From contig PJER01000003.1 in NCBI GenBank assembly GCA_002825465.1, forward strand, positions 1 through 64,000: a DNA stretch of 64,000 nucleotides, given 5' to 3'. The translations under genes and the position numbers were made by a program. Positions 42,142-50,584 of the stretch are shown one piece after another. The stretch's first letter is position 1. The number at the start of each line of letters is the position of its first letter. Below the pieces are notes generated by a model. It was not told the origin of the DNA. It was given only the letters and a program-made list of their open reading frames with translations, and searched no databases. This stretch comes from Candidatus Thorarchaeota archaeon MP8T_1 (lineage in GTDB: Archaea; Asgardarchaeota; Thorarchaeia; Thorarchaeales; Thorarchaeaceae).

Positions 42142-42924
42142 TCAAATGTCACCAAACCAGACTTTCTTCTGAACTGCCATCAGAAGAGATTCAGCTTCCC
42201 GTTTGCCCATTCCAGTCAGGTTAGCTAATTGCTCAGCACTTGTTGCTACAAGATCATTAATGGATCCGATTCCTGAATTAAGAATGAGATTGATAACAGG
42301 ATCAGTAGTTCCATTTTCAATTAACACTTCTCTCAACATTGCAACAGAATCAGCTGTTGGTGCAGGAGATTTAACATCGGGCATCTCTTTATCTAGTGGA
42401 CTCTCATCTTTGATTTCTTTATCTTCCTTCAATTTCTCAAATTCAGGTAATTCTCCAGTATGTCCATATTTTGCAATGAAAGAGGGTCTTAGGAAGATAA
42501 GTCCCAGAATGAAAGAAATAAACAAGAAGGGGATGAGGAAGATATTGCTAATATCAATTCCAACAAGCTCGTTACTTGGGCCAAAACCAATTAGACCATC
42601 ACTTATACCATTAGTGAGAATACTGTACCAGGGATCTCCAGATATTTCTGTACTAAAAAATATCCAAAGTGGAGAAAAGAATCCAAACCCACCAGCTTCG
42701 TAGATTAAGAATTCACGAAAGATACTCTTTTGAGTCAAGAATATCATAAATGGAGGAACTAAGGCAATTGCAACGCTAACCATAAACCATATTGTATAGA
42801 TTTCCCAAAGCTGAACTAAAGCGTTAGAGGGTGCGTCAATACCAGTTATCCTAATTGCAGCAGTAACCAGAAAAATTGCACCTGGGAGAACAGCACCAAT
42901 TAGAATTCCGTACGCATATCTCAT
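42142..42924 (-). CDS. Membrane protein with C-terminal helix-hairpin-helix domain
   Basis: A 260-residue protein: four hydrophobic segments in the first ~165 residues ('ILIGAVLPGAIFLVTAAIRI', 'IWFMVSVAIALVPPFMIF', 'FLIPFLFISFILGLIFL'), an acidic Lys/Glu/Pro linker (~170-200), and a helix-hairpin-helix unit at the C-terminus ('GIGSINDLVATSAEQLANLT', 'GMGKREAESLLMAVQ'). HhH pairs usually bind DNA non-specifically; on a membrane protein this could tether DNA to the membrane, but such domains also bind proteins. It is convergent with the phosphorylase gene. Function unknown. Confidence 0.75.
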   Translation of the reverse strand: MRYAYGILIGAVLPGAIFLVTAAIRITGIDAPSNALVQLWEIYTIWFMVSVAIALVPPFMIFLTQKSIFREFLIYEAGGFGFFSPLWIFFSTEISGDPWYSILTNGISDGLIGFGPSNELVGIDISNIFLIPFLFISFILGLIFLRPSFIAKYGHTGELPEFEKLKEDKEIKDESPLDKEMPDVKSPAPTADSVAMLREVLIENGTTDPVINLILNSGIGSINDLVATSAEQLANLTGMGKREAESLLMAVQKKVWFGDI

Positions 42925-43078
42925 CGAACAATCTCACCTCAGGATAATAGACTCATGATTTCTTGTTCTCGACTCTTTTAGGTGTTGTGCGGATTTTATC
43001 ATCATCGTAATTGTACATTCTTTATGCACCCGTCATCCTTATGTGTCTTAGAGAAAAGTCATGAATTAAGTGATTTAG

Positions 43079-44152
43079 TTGAAACCTTTCTTCGTAGTTG
43101 GCACAAGACCAGAAATAATCAAGATGGCACCAATAGTTCATGAATGTGAAAGAAGGGGTATCGAACTCTTTTTGCTGCATACTGGTCAGCATTACTCGGA
43201 GAGGCTCAGTAGTCAATTCTTCAATGATATGGACCTTAGAGAACCTGATATGAATCTCAATATTGGTTCTGGAACTCACTCTGAACAGACAGCTAAAGCA
43301 TTAATCGGAATAGAAAAATCTCTTGTTCAAGAAAAACCAGATATCGTCTTGGTTCAAGGTGACACAAATGCAGTACTGTCAGCTGCGTTGGCAGCAGCTA
43401 AACTTAGTATTCCAGTTGGTCATGTTGAGGCAGGACTACGAAGTTATGATATCCGTATGCCTGAGGAGCATAATCGAAGACTAACTGATCATGTGTCCAG
43501 CTATCTGTTTGCACCAACAAAGAAATCAGCAGATATTCTGAAGGGAGAAAAAGTATGGGGAAAAATAATCGTCACAGGAAATACTGTGATTGATGCCTTA
43601 GAGAGTAGACTTCCTAAAATACAAAATCGAAGGACAATTGTGGATGAATTGGGGTTGAAGGATTATGTCTTACTGACTTTGCATAGGGCAGAGAATGTAG
43701 ATAGTAAACATACATTGGAAGGACTACTTACTGGAATATCGTCTTTGGATGCAGAAATATTATTCGCAGCGCATCCAAGAACGGTTGCTAGATTGAATGA
43801 ATTTGATCTGATGAAAGTGATTAATGAAAATAGTCAGATCCACATCATCGAGCCTCCGGGATATCTTGATTTCATTATACTCATGAAGAAGAGTAGGTAT
43901 ATCATGACAGATTCCGGTGGAATCCAAGAAGAAGCAACTGCGCCTTCAATCAATAAGAGTGTATTTGTACTTAGGACTTCTACTGAACGACCTGAATCCG
44001 TTGAATCAGGTCATGCAAAAGTTGTTGGTGTATCTCCTGGAACATTTCCGGGAATAATAGCCACAGCAATCAAAAAGGGATTAGACCGTCCAAGAAAATG
44101 TCCCTATGGAGACGGAAATGCCTCCAAACGGATTGTAGATGCAATTAATTAA
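43079..44152 (+). CDS. wecB: UDP-N-acetylglucosamine 2-epimerase
   Basis: A 357-residue non-hydrolysing GT-B fold epimerase that makes UDP-ManNAc from UDP-GlcNAc for surface glycans. Motifs: 'VVGTRPEIIKMAPIVHECER', 'FLLHTGQHYSERLSSQFFND', 'VLVQGDTNAVLSAALAAAKL', 'GHVEAGLRSYDIRMPEEHNR', 'LTLHRAENVDSKHTLEGLL', 'YIMTDSGGIQEEATAPSINK' and 'VLRTSTERPESVESGHAKVV'. Catalytic Asp, Glu and His residues of the family are all in place. The start is TTG (43079) with GTGA 5-6 nt ahead. The archaeal GlmU-like gene at 15219-16505 could supply UDP-GlcNAc. Confidence 0.95.
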   Translation: MKPFFVVGTRPEIIKMAPIVHECERRGIELFLLHTGQHYSERLSSQFFNDMDLREPDMNLNIGSGTHSEQTAKALIGIEKSLVQEKPDIVLVQGDTNAVLSAALAAAKLSIPVGHVEAGLRSYDIRMPEEHNRRLTDHVSSYLFAPTKKSADILKGEKVWGKIIVTGNTVIDALESRLPKIQNRRTIVDELGLKDYVLLTLHRAENVDSKHTLEGLLTGISSLDAEILFAAHPRTVARLNEFDLMKVINENSQIHIIEPPGYLDFIILMKKSRYIMTDSGGIQEEATAPSINKSVFVLRTSTERPESVESGHAKVVGVSPGTFPGIIATAIKKGLDRPRKCPYGDGNASKRIVDAIN

Positions 44153-44204
44153 CCCTCTTAAGTTTATCAGAATCAATTCTAACGGGCTTAGATTGTATTT
44201 TTCA

Positions 44205-44258
44205 CGAAATGCGTTAAAATAACCATTTCGCGCTACAGAAATAGCCTCTCTATAAAGG
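44205..44258 (+). promoter_or_regulatory. Promoter region of the small histone-fold-like gene
   Basis: TATA-like CTATAAAGG (44250-44258) with initiation expected near 44283. Upstream lies a perfect inverted repeat, CGAAATG (44205-44211) and CATTTCG (44224-44230) with a 12-nt spacer, a likely regulator site. GGAGGAGTGA (44297-44306) serves as the ribosome site. Confidence 0.5.
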
Positions 44259-44313
44259 CTTATAAGGCATTAGAACGCACTTTAAAGCACTCTTAGGAGG
44301 AGTGAATTAAAAA

Positions 44314-44484
44314 ATGCCTTATGTTGTTAAGAAAGCAATTCAAGACTATGCTAAGAAAAAGAATGTCCAGGTCTCTGGTGATTTCTATGAAGCACTAGAC
44401 AAGAAAATCGAAAAGATTCTAGATAGTGCAGCCAAAAGGACCATGGATAATAAGCGTAAGACCCTCAAGGCTTACGATCTTTAA
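44314..44484 (+). CDS. 56-residue histone-fold-like protein
   Basis: A short gene reading MPYVVKKAIQDYAKKKNVQV then SGDFYEALDKKIEKILDSAA and KRTMDNKRKTLKAYDL. It looks like the second half of an archaeal histone fold: alpha-1 (VKKAIQDYAKKKN), V-S-G-D-F turn, a long alpha-2 with Leu/Ile heptads and the 'R-K-T-L-K-A-x-D-L' ending typical of histone folds (compare 'GRKTVKAEDI'). It is basic and small, fits a single-fold dimer, and lacks any other motif. GGAGGAGTGA with 7-8 nt spacing is a very strong ribosome site, and promoter, operator and terminator are all clear, so it is likely highly expressed. A DNA-binding role is inferred; it could instead be a DUF1931-like protein. Confidence 0.7.
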   Translation: MPYVVKKAIQDYAKKKNVQVSGDFYEALDKKIEKILDSAAKRTMDNKRKTLKAYDL

Positions 44485-44509
44485 TTCTATATAGTAAACT
44501 GATGCCGGG

Positions 44510-44541
44510 GTGGAAGCGCTAGCTTCCACACTCTTATTTTT
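44510..44541 (+). terminator. Hairpin plus T-tract terminator of the histone-like gene
   Basis: GTGGAAGC (44510-44517) pairs with GCTTCCAC (44522-44529) around a 4-nt loop, followed by ACTCTTATTTTTC: a classical intrinsic-type terminator 26 nt after the stop. Confidence 0.75.
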
Positions 44542-44606
44542 CATATCACCAATCTTATCAGCAATCTAAAATGAAACAGCTAGTACAATAAACGGAGATT
44601 TACAGA

Positions 44607-45386
44607 ATGTACAGAGTCTGCCTTACAAATGATGATGGTCCAAGAAGTGACGGACTATTACGATTGGCTGAAAAATTAAGCAAAGAGGTGGAACTTTATG
44701 TTATTGTTCCTGATGGTCAACGAAGTGCGACTGGAAAAGCACTGACTCTCAAAAGACCCATTAGAATAACAGAGAAACATGAAATGAATGGTTATAGTTT
44801 TGTTACTCATGATGGATTTCCAGCAGACTCGGTAATTCTTGGAGAATCATTCTTTGAGAGAGTCGATCTCTTCATTTCAGGTCCAAATACAGGTGCAAAT
44901 GTTGGATATCAGAGTATGTTGACTAGTGGAACAGTAGGAGCAGCTTTTGAAGCAGCCATTAGAGGTATTCCATCAATAGCTGTTTCACGAGAAGCAACTC
45001 CAGAAGAATGGTTTGATTCCACTGGGTCCACAAGCGATTGTGAGATAATTTGCCAATTCACGAAAGAATTGGCAATGAAGATTCTGAAGAAAGGGATGCC
45101 AAAAAACATTGACCTACTAAATCTGAATTTCCCTGTACAGATTACTGATAAGAGTAAATTGGTCATCACAAAACCAACAAAGATACGTATGCATAATGAG
45201 GTTGAACGCAGAATAGATCCAAATGGAAGACCTTACTACTGGTATTTGGGTATTGAGAGAGACCCACCTGTAAACACTGATGCCTATGAAGTGCTTGTAA
45301 ACAATAATATTGCTCTCTCGCCAGTTACGCTTGATTGGATTAAGGAATCAGATCTTGAATCATTGAGAGAGTTCATGAAGGATTGA
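44607..45386 (+). CDS. surE: 5'/3'-nucleotidase SurE
   Basis: A 259-residue metal-dependent nucleotidase that removes phosphate from nucleoside 5'- and 3'-monophosphates. The N-terminal 'VCLTNDDGPRSDGLLRLAEK' holds the NDDG metal site, 'VIVPDGQRSATGKALTLKRP' follows, and 'DLFISGPNTGANVGYQSMLT' with 'SGTVGAAFEAAIRGIPSIAV' is the signature S-G-x-N-x-G region. Length is normal. The start ATG 44607 fits the family. The stop overlaps that of the convergent HypE/AIR-synthase-like gene by 14 nt. Confidence 0.94.
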   Translation: MYRVCLTNDDGPRSDGLLRLAEKLSKEVELYVIVPDGQRSATGKALTLKRPIRITEKHEMNGYSFVTHDGFPADSVILGESFFERVDLFISGPNTGANVGYQSMLTSGTVGAAFEAAIRGIPSIAVSREATPEEWFDSTGSTSDCEIICQFTKELAMKILKKGMPKNIDLLNLNFPVQITDKSKLVITKPTKIRMHNEVERRIDPNGRPYYWYLGIERDPPVNTDAYEVLVNNNIALSPVTLDWIKESDLESLREFMKD

Positions 45387-46383
45387 CCTTTTTCAACGCA
45401 CCCCAGAGCGCATCTGTTTTGGGACGAGTAAGATCTTTGGTTTTACCATCGATTCTAATCTTTCGATGCGTGGGATTCTTGTGAAATGTGCCAATTGCCA
45501 CTGAGGGAATATTATCTTGAGTAAGGGTTTGAATCACCATATCCGTATGCTTACTATCACAGCTAATCATCATACATCCACTACTTATCAATTCTAGTGG
45601 ATTTATCCTAAGGTATTCACAGATTTTTCTTGTTGCTTGGTGTAATGGAATGAGATCACCATCGATTTCACAACCTACACCACTAGCGTCACACATCTCA
45701 TGGATACCATTGGCTAGACCACCTTCAGTGGGATCATGCATTGCATGCACGAATCCTGTCTGGAATGCAGATACGCCTTCTTTTACTACACTTATTGAAT
45801 TTCTAAGTTTTTGACCCTCTCTAATGAGGTTCTTCTCCAAGATTTTTTCAAGATACGAACTTCCCTCCGTAGCCAAAATAGACGTGCCTTCAATACCAAC
45901 AGTCTTTGTCAGGATTAGAGTATCATCCGGCTTTGCTCCACTAGAAGTTACGTATCCACCACCTGGAGCGGTACCCATCATGAATCCAACAACAATAGGA
46001 TGAGTTATACTCTCTGTAATTTCTGAGTGTCCTCCTGCAATTGCTATTCCAAGCTCATATGCAGCTGTATTGATTTGTTCCATAACCTTCTCCAATGATT
46101 CTTTGGCATGATCACTTGGAAGAAGGACAGTAACTAAGAACCATCTTGGAGAAACACCAAATGTAGCAATATCATTGGCATTCGCGTGGACTGCCAGCCA
46201 ACCTACATCTTCTATAGAGCCTGTGATAGGATCAGTTGAAGCAATAACAACCTGGTCACCAATCCTGATGACTGCAGCATCCTCTCCGAGTCCTGGTCCT
46301 AGAAGGACATCAGGGTCCTTTTTACCTAACTTTGAGAACACAATGCTTTGAAGAATTTCAGGTGGTATTTTTCCAGGGAGCAA
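45373..46383 (-). CDS. AIR-synthase/HypE-like ATP-binding protein
   Basis: A 336-residue member of the PurM/HypE/ThiL/SelD superfamily. Features: 'MLPGKIPPEILQSIVFSKLG' at the start, 'VLLGPGLGEDAAVIRIGDQV' (ATP-binding loop), 'IASTDPITGSIEDVGWLAVH', 'IAIAGGHSEITESITHPIVV' and 'MHDPTEGGLANGIHEMCDAS', which is the HypE-type 'D-P-T-x-G-G-L' motif. It does not end with the C-terminal Cys of true HypE (ending ...KKVNPS), so it is an archaeal AIR-synthase-like paralogue rather than a hydrogenase maturation HypE. The start TTG 46383 is favoured: GGAGG (46396-46392) is 8 nt ahead, and this gives the family N-terminus; the longer frame from 46491 adds 36 unmatched residues. Confidence 0.82.
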   Translation of the reverse strand: MLPGKIPPEILQSIVFSKLGKKDPDVLLGPGLGEDAAVIRIGDQVVIASTDPITGSIEDVGWLAVHANANDIATFGVSPRWFLVTVLLPSDHAKESLEKVMEQINTAAYELGIAIAGGHSEITESITHPIVVGFMMGTAPGGGYVTSSGAKPDDTLILTKTVGIEGTSILATEGSSYLEKILEKNLIREGQKLRNSISVVKEGVSAFQTGFVHAMHDPTEGGLANGIHEMCDASGVGCEIDGDLIPLHQATRKICEYLRINPLELISSGCMMISCDSKHTDMVIQTLTQDNIPSVAIGTFHKNPTHRKIRIDGKTKDLTRPKTDALWGALKKVNPS

Positions 46384-46562
46384 ACGAATAACCTCCAGAT
46401 AGGTGCGCACACAGCTTGTGCCTAATGCATGAAAAGCAAATTCATAGAAACCCAGTACTGGGCTCTCCTCGCTCACTATGACAGGAGACATCTCTCAGCT
46501 ATATGCGCAGGAAAAAGAACGAGCCTGTGTTAATAATCTAATCGAGAATGCAGTTTTTCCAC

Positions 46563-47996
46563 CTATTTTGGAAGGTACTGTTCTACTTCACGTAAATCTT
46601 CTTCGCGTAATTTCGCTTTTGATCGATCTGAACTCAATAATGTCCTCAAAATCGAATCTTCCTTCATTAAGGTACGAGAGAGGTAGGCACGACCTCCTGC
46701 AGTACGTGCAACAACATAAGCACCAAAAGACCTGCGGAACTCTTCCACTGCAAGAATTGCTTCTATTGGATCATCCAATCCCTCTCTTCTGGCACGTAAC
46801 ATAGCCGCAAGTTCGAGAGCTTCATGATATGGCCGTTTCAAGAACCTCGGCCAATGTGCTTGGTCAGGATCAACATTTACTGCTGCAAGACGAACATGAG
46901 CCTTTCGCAACATTCGTGATGTACGTATCAAATCTTGAATTGGAGTATATTCTTGATGTCCAGGTCCCGCTGATTGTGCAAGAGGAATATTTGGAGAAAA
47001 GTCGGAGATTATGATGACAAGGGGTTCTATATCATCATTTCGCATTCGTTCTCGTCGAATAGTATCCATTGCCTTTCGAAGGGCACCAGCTAGCGGAGTC
47101 AATCCTGAAATTCTAAGTCTTCCTAGACCACGGTAAATCTTATTCCAGTTGGTTGTAGGAGCTTGAATTTCAACAGCACCGCTATCTTTGAAGGCAATTA
47201 TACCAGTCCTATCCTTGGAACCTCTTGTTTCACGTTCGAGACGCTCTAAAAACATACGGACTTCATTCATACTCCCTTTCATAGAAAGGCTGACATCAAC
47301 CACAAGAATAATTGTTAGAGGCGTTTTACCTGTAAACACACTTTCGCGAATGTCGTCTCGTATAATTCGGATTGGAGGTTTGACCCTTCCACCAATCCGA
47401 GCTATTGCAGCCATAATTGTAGAGGGAAGGTGGATATTTCCGACCTCTCTAACCGGAATTCTAAAGCGAACTGGGCGACCGTGTTTTAGAGTATCAGAAC
47501 TTTTCAGGGTGCCCATTGCTCTTGAACTAACGCGTTTCTTAATCCAACCACCGGATGTCACCTTTGAACGTATTAAGGCACGCTCACGTAATTTCTCAAT
47601 ATCGAACAATTGTTCACCTGTATCTATGTCTGGCATTCTTACAAAGAATCCATCATCTAAGCCAACTGGACTGTCTCGGAGGTCAGACTTAGGTCCGGTG
47701 ATTAAACTAGGCTTTTCAGGGGTATATGGGCGAGTGGCTAGTCCCCACTCATCCCCATCTTCTGGTTCTGCTCTACCTGGTTCAACAGTATCAATACCTG
47801 CAGCAGGACCACTAGTTCGGCGGGTCATAACTTCAAGCCATTTTTTAATTAGTTTTCTAATCAGGGGAATGAAAATGATTGTATCAATTATGATGACATG
47901 TGGAGGGGGAAACTGTAGAATCCAATAACCAAACAACCAGTTAATTGGACTTGCGTAAATCCATGCAAAATAGGCAAAGACTACAACCATCATCAC
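46563..47996 (-). CDS. Membrane-anchored VWA-domain protein (chelatase ChlD-like partner)
   Basis: A 477-residue protein. The N-terminus holds two hydrophobic segments (~1-55, 'VFAYFAWIYASPINWLFGYW', 'IIDTIIFIPLIRK'). A linker follows, and from ~230 on a von Willebrand A domain with the MIDAS motif 'ILVVDVSLSMKGSMNEVRMF' (DxSxS), 'GLTPLAGALRKAMDTI' (MIDAS Thr) and 'LVIIISDFSPN' (Asp). The closest setting is the AAA+/VWA pairs of MoxR/chelatase type. The downstream half of that pair is the adjacent AAA+ gene. The start codon is GTG 47996 or one of the two following ATGs; the frame is open further upstream to the A9 tract of the AAA+ gene. Confidence 0.85.
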   Translation of the reverse strand: MMMVVVFAYFAWIYASPINWLFGYWILQFPPPHVIIIDTIIFIPLIRKLIKKWLEVMTRRTSGPAAGIDTVEPGRAEPEDGDEWGLATRPYTPEKPSLITGPKSDLRDSPVGLDDGFFVRMPDIDTGEQLFDIEKLRERALIRSKVTSGGWIKKRVSSRAMGTLKSSDTLKHGRPVRFRIPVREVGNIHLPSTIMAAIARIGGRVKPPIRIIRDDIRESVFTGKTPLTIILVVDVSLSMKGSMNEVRMFLERLERETRGSKDRTGIIAFKDSGAVEIQAPTTNWNKIYRGLGRLRISGLTPLAGALRKAMDTIRRERMRNDDIEPLVIIISDFSPNIPLAQSAGPGHQEYTPIQDLIRTSRMLRKAHVRLAAVNVDPDQAHWPRFLKRPYHEALELAAMLRARREGLDDPIEAILAVEEFRRSFGAYVVARTAGGRAYLSRTLMKEDSILRTLLSSDRSKAKLREEDLREVEQYLPK

Positions 47997-48037
47997 TGCA
48001 CAGATTGTTCCCTTGATTGGATCACCCTGTGGATTTC

Positions 48038-49237
48038 TTACTCCTTCCGCCGTTTTTTTTTGCCTTCTTGTCTTCCATACTGGGCAAATGAGGATTGGCG
48101 ACCAAAACGACCACCGCTAATTCTTTTTCCTTTTTCTTCAGCTTCAGCAGATTCTTCAGGAACCTCAGTTGGAGATTTTCGTTTCTCTTTTCTCTGAGAC
48201 ACCTCAACAGCTCTAGTGATAGCTCTATCAATATCATCCGATGAAGGTGGTTCCAAGAGACCCCCACGACGTGTTCTATGACTGAGAGTAAGCTGAGAGG
48301 CTAGTTTCATATCTTCGAGATTTACTTCTTTACGTCCCTTTAGCGCAGCATGTGTAATTGCTGTCTTACTAATGACAATATCCGGGCGAACACCATCCAC
48401 TTCTAATGCATCACAAGCCATAGCGATTGCGCGCAGATTCTCTTCAGGTAAGATAACTTCATTCAGAATCTCTTTTGCTCGAACTATATCTTTCTGTAAT
48501 TGCTCCTGTTGTTCTTTCCAAATCAGTCTGAACTGGTCAGGATTGTCTTCAAATTCAAGATTCCTTCGAACTAGTTCCATTCTGTCCTCTATCGTATGAT
48601 GAGACCCTACAGAAACATGCAAAGCAAATCTATCAAGTAATTGTGGTCGTAATTCGCCTTCCTCAGGATTCATCGTGCCAATTAAAACGAAATCAGATGG
48701 ATGGGTAACTGAGATTCCTTCTCGTTCAATTGAATTAATTTTCGTGGCAGCAGCATCGAGAAGATCATCAACAAGATGGTCAGGTAGTAGATTAACTTCA
48801 TCTACGTACAAGACATTTTGATGGGCTTCCGCTAGAATACCCGGTCTCAAAGCTTGTATACCTTCTTGAAGGACTTGCTCAATATCTAAAGAGCCAATTA
48901 GGCGGTCTTCTGTTGTTGATAGGGGAAGATTGACAACTCGCATCTTCCTGGTCTTTGATTCCAGTTTCTGACCGTTTGCAATCTTTTTACTGCACTCATC
49001 ACAGAGAAAATCAACAGCATTGGGATTGCAACCAAATCTACACGCATCAACAATCTCTACATCAGGTAGTAAATCAGCTAACGCTCGTACAACAGTAGTC
49101 TTTCCAGTTCCTTTAGGTCCTGAAATGAGAACTCCACCAATCTGGGGATTTATGCCATTTAGAATCAGGGCTAGCTTAAGGTTTTCAATACCTACAAGTG
49201 CTGTGAATGGCATTGTTGTACGCTTCAGCTCGCCCAA
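48038..49237 (-). CDS. AAA+ ATPase, Mg-chelatase ChlI/MoxR-like
   Basis: A 399-residue AAA+ ATPase. Walker A 'GGVLISGPKGTGKTTVVRAL' (~40), Walker B 'VLYVDEVNLLPDHLVDDLLD' (~145), sensor 1 'FVLIGTMNPEEGELRPQLLD' (~185) with 'RF' at the arginine-finger turn, and the C-terminal lid. A CxxxxC...CxxC insertion 'CRFGCNPNAVDFLCDECSKK' (~65-85) may bind zinc, as in many anaerobe ChlI-like proteins. The tail is highly basic/acidic and ends 'GKKKRRKE'. It is the first gene of a two-gene operon with the VWA protein (41 nt gap). No porphyrin pathway is visible, so cobalt or magnesium chelation is not supported; a generic protein-remodelling AAA+/VWA pair is more likely. Confidence 0.88.
   Translation of the reverse strand: MGELKRTTMPFTALVGIENLKLALILNGINPQIGGVLISGPKGTGKTTVVRALADLLPDVEIVDACRFGCNPNAVDFLCDECSKKIANGQKLESKTRKMRVVNLPLSTTEDRLIGSLDIEQVLQEGIQALRPGILAEAHQNVLYVDEVNLLPDHLVDDLLDAAATKINSIEREGISVTHPSDFVLIGTMNPEEGELRPQLLDRFALHVSVGSHHTIEDRMELVRRNLEFEDNPDQFRLIWKEQQEQLQKDIVRAKEILNEVILPEENLRAIAMACDALEVDGVRPDIVISKTAITHAALKGRKEVNLEDMKLASQLTLSHRTRRGGLLEPPSSDDIDRAITRAVEVSQRKEKRKSPTEVPEESAEAEEKGKRISGGRFGRQSSFAQYGRQEGKKKRRKE
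48053..48061 (-). repeat. A9 homopolymer near the 3' end of the AAA+ gene
   Basis: Nine consecutive A on the minus strand (Lys-Lys-Lys codons), seven codons before the AAA+ stop. A -1 slip here enters the frame of the VWA gene, which has no stop between this point and its start codon. Confidence 0.7.
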
Positions 49238-49367
49238 AGGAATCTCATCCTATAATTGCAAAAAGAGGGGTAGAATTGAGATAAATAAGCATGTTCATTC
49301 AATCAATCCTACAAGCTTATCTATAAGTAGGCGGAATTTATGGGTAAGTAGGTCAGAGGTTAATTGA

Positions 49368-50525
49368 TTGATTTCTCATATATCCCATCTTCTTTGTCCA
49401 CAGTGTAGAAGGAAACACTCTGCTGATACAATCACTTCCATTTGCGTATGCGGAAGTCCATTATTTGCATCATATGATGCTGCTGGAGTGATGGAGGAAA
49501 TTGACTCAGACGAGTTCCCAACAGATATGAACTCGATGTGGAGATACTCACAGATGCTCCCAGTCAAGTCACCGTCATTCATTATTAGTCTGGGTGAAGG
49601 ATGGACTCCTTTACTTCTATCGAGGCAATTGGGAAAACATCTTGGTCTTCGAATGCTCCGAATTAAGGATGAAGCTCAAAATCCAACTGGAAGTTTCAAA
49701 GATAGAGGACTCTGTGCGGCTGTATCTAAGAATCTAGAACTTGGAGCCACAAGCTTCGGACTACCTTCTGCTGGAAATGCCGCTGTTTCAACAAGTGCGT
49801 ATAGTGCAGCAGCGGGAGTCCGATCACATATTTTCATGCCCGACGATACTCCAGAACCATTCTTTGCATCGTGTGACCTATTTGGTGCTGAAATTGTCCG
49901 TGTAAAGGGGAACATATCAGATGCGGGGCAGGAAATGAAGAAGAGAAATGGTGATTGGATGGATCTCTCAACAACCAAAGAGCCATACCGTGTTGAAGGT
50001 AAGAAAACAATCGGTTTCGAAATTTCTGAGCAGATGGGCTGGAGTGTGCCTGATGCAATCATTTGCCCGACAGGAGGAGGAACTGCAATCATTGGAATCT
50101 GGAAAGCTTTTGAAGAACTTGAGGCCTTAGGACTGATAGGCAATGAGCGACCAAGAATGTATGCAGCTCAAAGTGGAGGATGTGCACCAGTAGTTAGAGC
50201 TATAGAGAAAGGAACGGAAAATCTCGAGCCTTGGATAAATGGTGAAACACTTGCATTAGGATTACGAGTTCCAAGTCCATTTGCAGGGAGATTGATTCTA
50301 AATGCAATAAGATCCTCAGGGGGAGGAGCAGTCGCAGTTGCTGAGCAGGATATTGAACCAATTCGCAGAATGGTGGGCAAGCTTGAGGGACTTGATATCT
50401 GCCCTGAGAGTGCTGTAGGAATTGCAGGACTTCGCAACCTTGTTGATTCTGGTGCAATTGACTATGATGAGGATGTTGTACTTCTAAATACAGGAAATGG
50501 AGCTAAATATACAAATATTAGCTGA
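49368..50525 (+). CDS. thrC: Threonine synthase
   Basis: A 385-residue PLP enzyme that converts O-phosphohomoserine to threonine. The N-terminus carries a zinc ribbon ('LLCPQCRRKHSADTITSICV', CxxC...CxC), typical of archaeal ThrC. The PLP lysine is in 'KDEAQNPTGSFKDRGLCAAV' (~residue 105), the phosphate loop in 'GLPSAGNAAVSTSAYSAAAG' and 'ICPTGGGTAIIGIWK'. The start is TTG 49368, with AGAGGT (49355-49360) 7 nt ahead. It is divergent from the AAA+ operon; no neighbouring threonine gene (hom, thrB) is seen. Confidence 0.93.
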   Translation: MISHISHLLCPQCRRKHSADTITSICVCGSPLFASYDAAGVMEEIDSDEFPTDMNSMWRYSQMLPVKSPSFIISLGEGWTPLLLSRQLGKHLGLRMLRIKDEAQNPTGSFKDRGLCAAVSKNLELGATSFGLPSAGNAAVSTSAYSAAAGVRSHIFMPDDTPEPFFASCDLFGAEIVRVKGNISDAGQEMKKRNGDWMDLSTTKEPYRVEGKKTIGFEISEQMGWSVPDAIICPTGGGTAIIGIWKAFEELEALGLIGNERPRMYAAQSGGCAPVVRAIEKGTENLEPWINGETLALGLRVPSPFAGRLILNAIRSSGGGAVAVAEQDIEPIRRMVGKLEGLDICPESAVGIAGLRNLVDSGAIDYDEDVVLLNTGNGAKYTNIS

Positions 50526-50584
50526 TCTCGAGGTGAGAACCAGCATTATTAATAGTCAGAGGAAGTACTTTTTAGAATTGAACA

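Noticed and set aside
46383..46491. Longer form of the HypE/AIR-synthase-like protein starting at 46491
   Set aside because: The 36 extra residues lack family counterparts, and GGAGG is placed for the TTG at 46383.
47188..47928. 246-codon open frame on the + strand inside the VWA gene
   Set aside because: Antisense to a well-supported gene; Ser/Arg/Ile composition is typical of a shadow frame.
48022..48267. Alternate minus-strand frame in the AAA+ gene ending '...KKNGGRSKKSTG'
   Set aside because: It overlaps the AAA+ coding region out of frame and does not lead into the VWA frame; only the -1 frame does.
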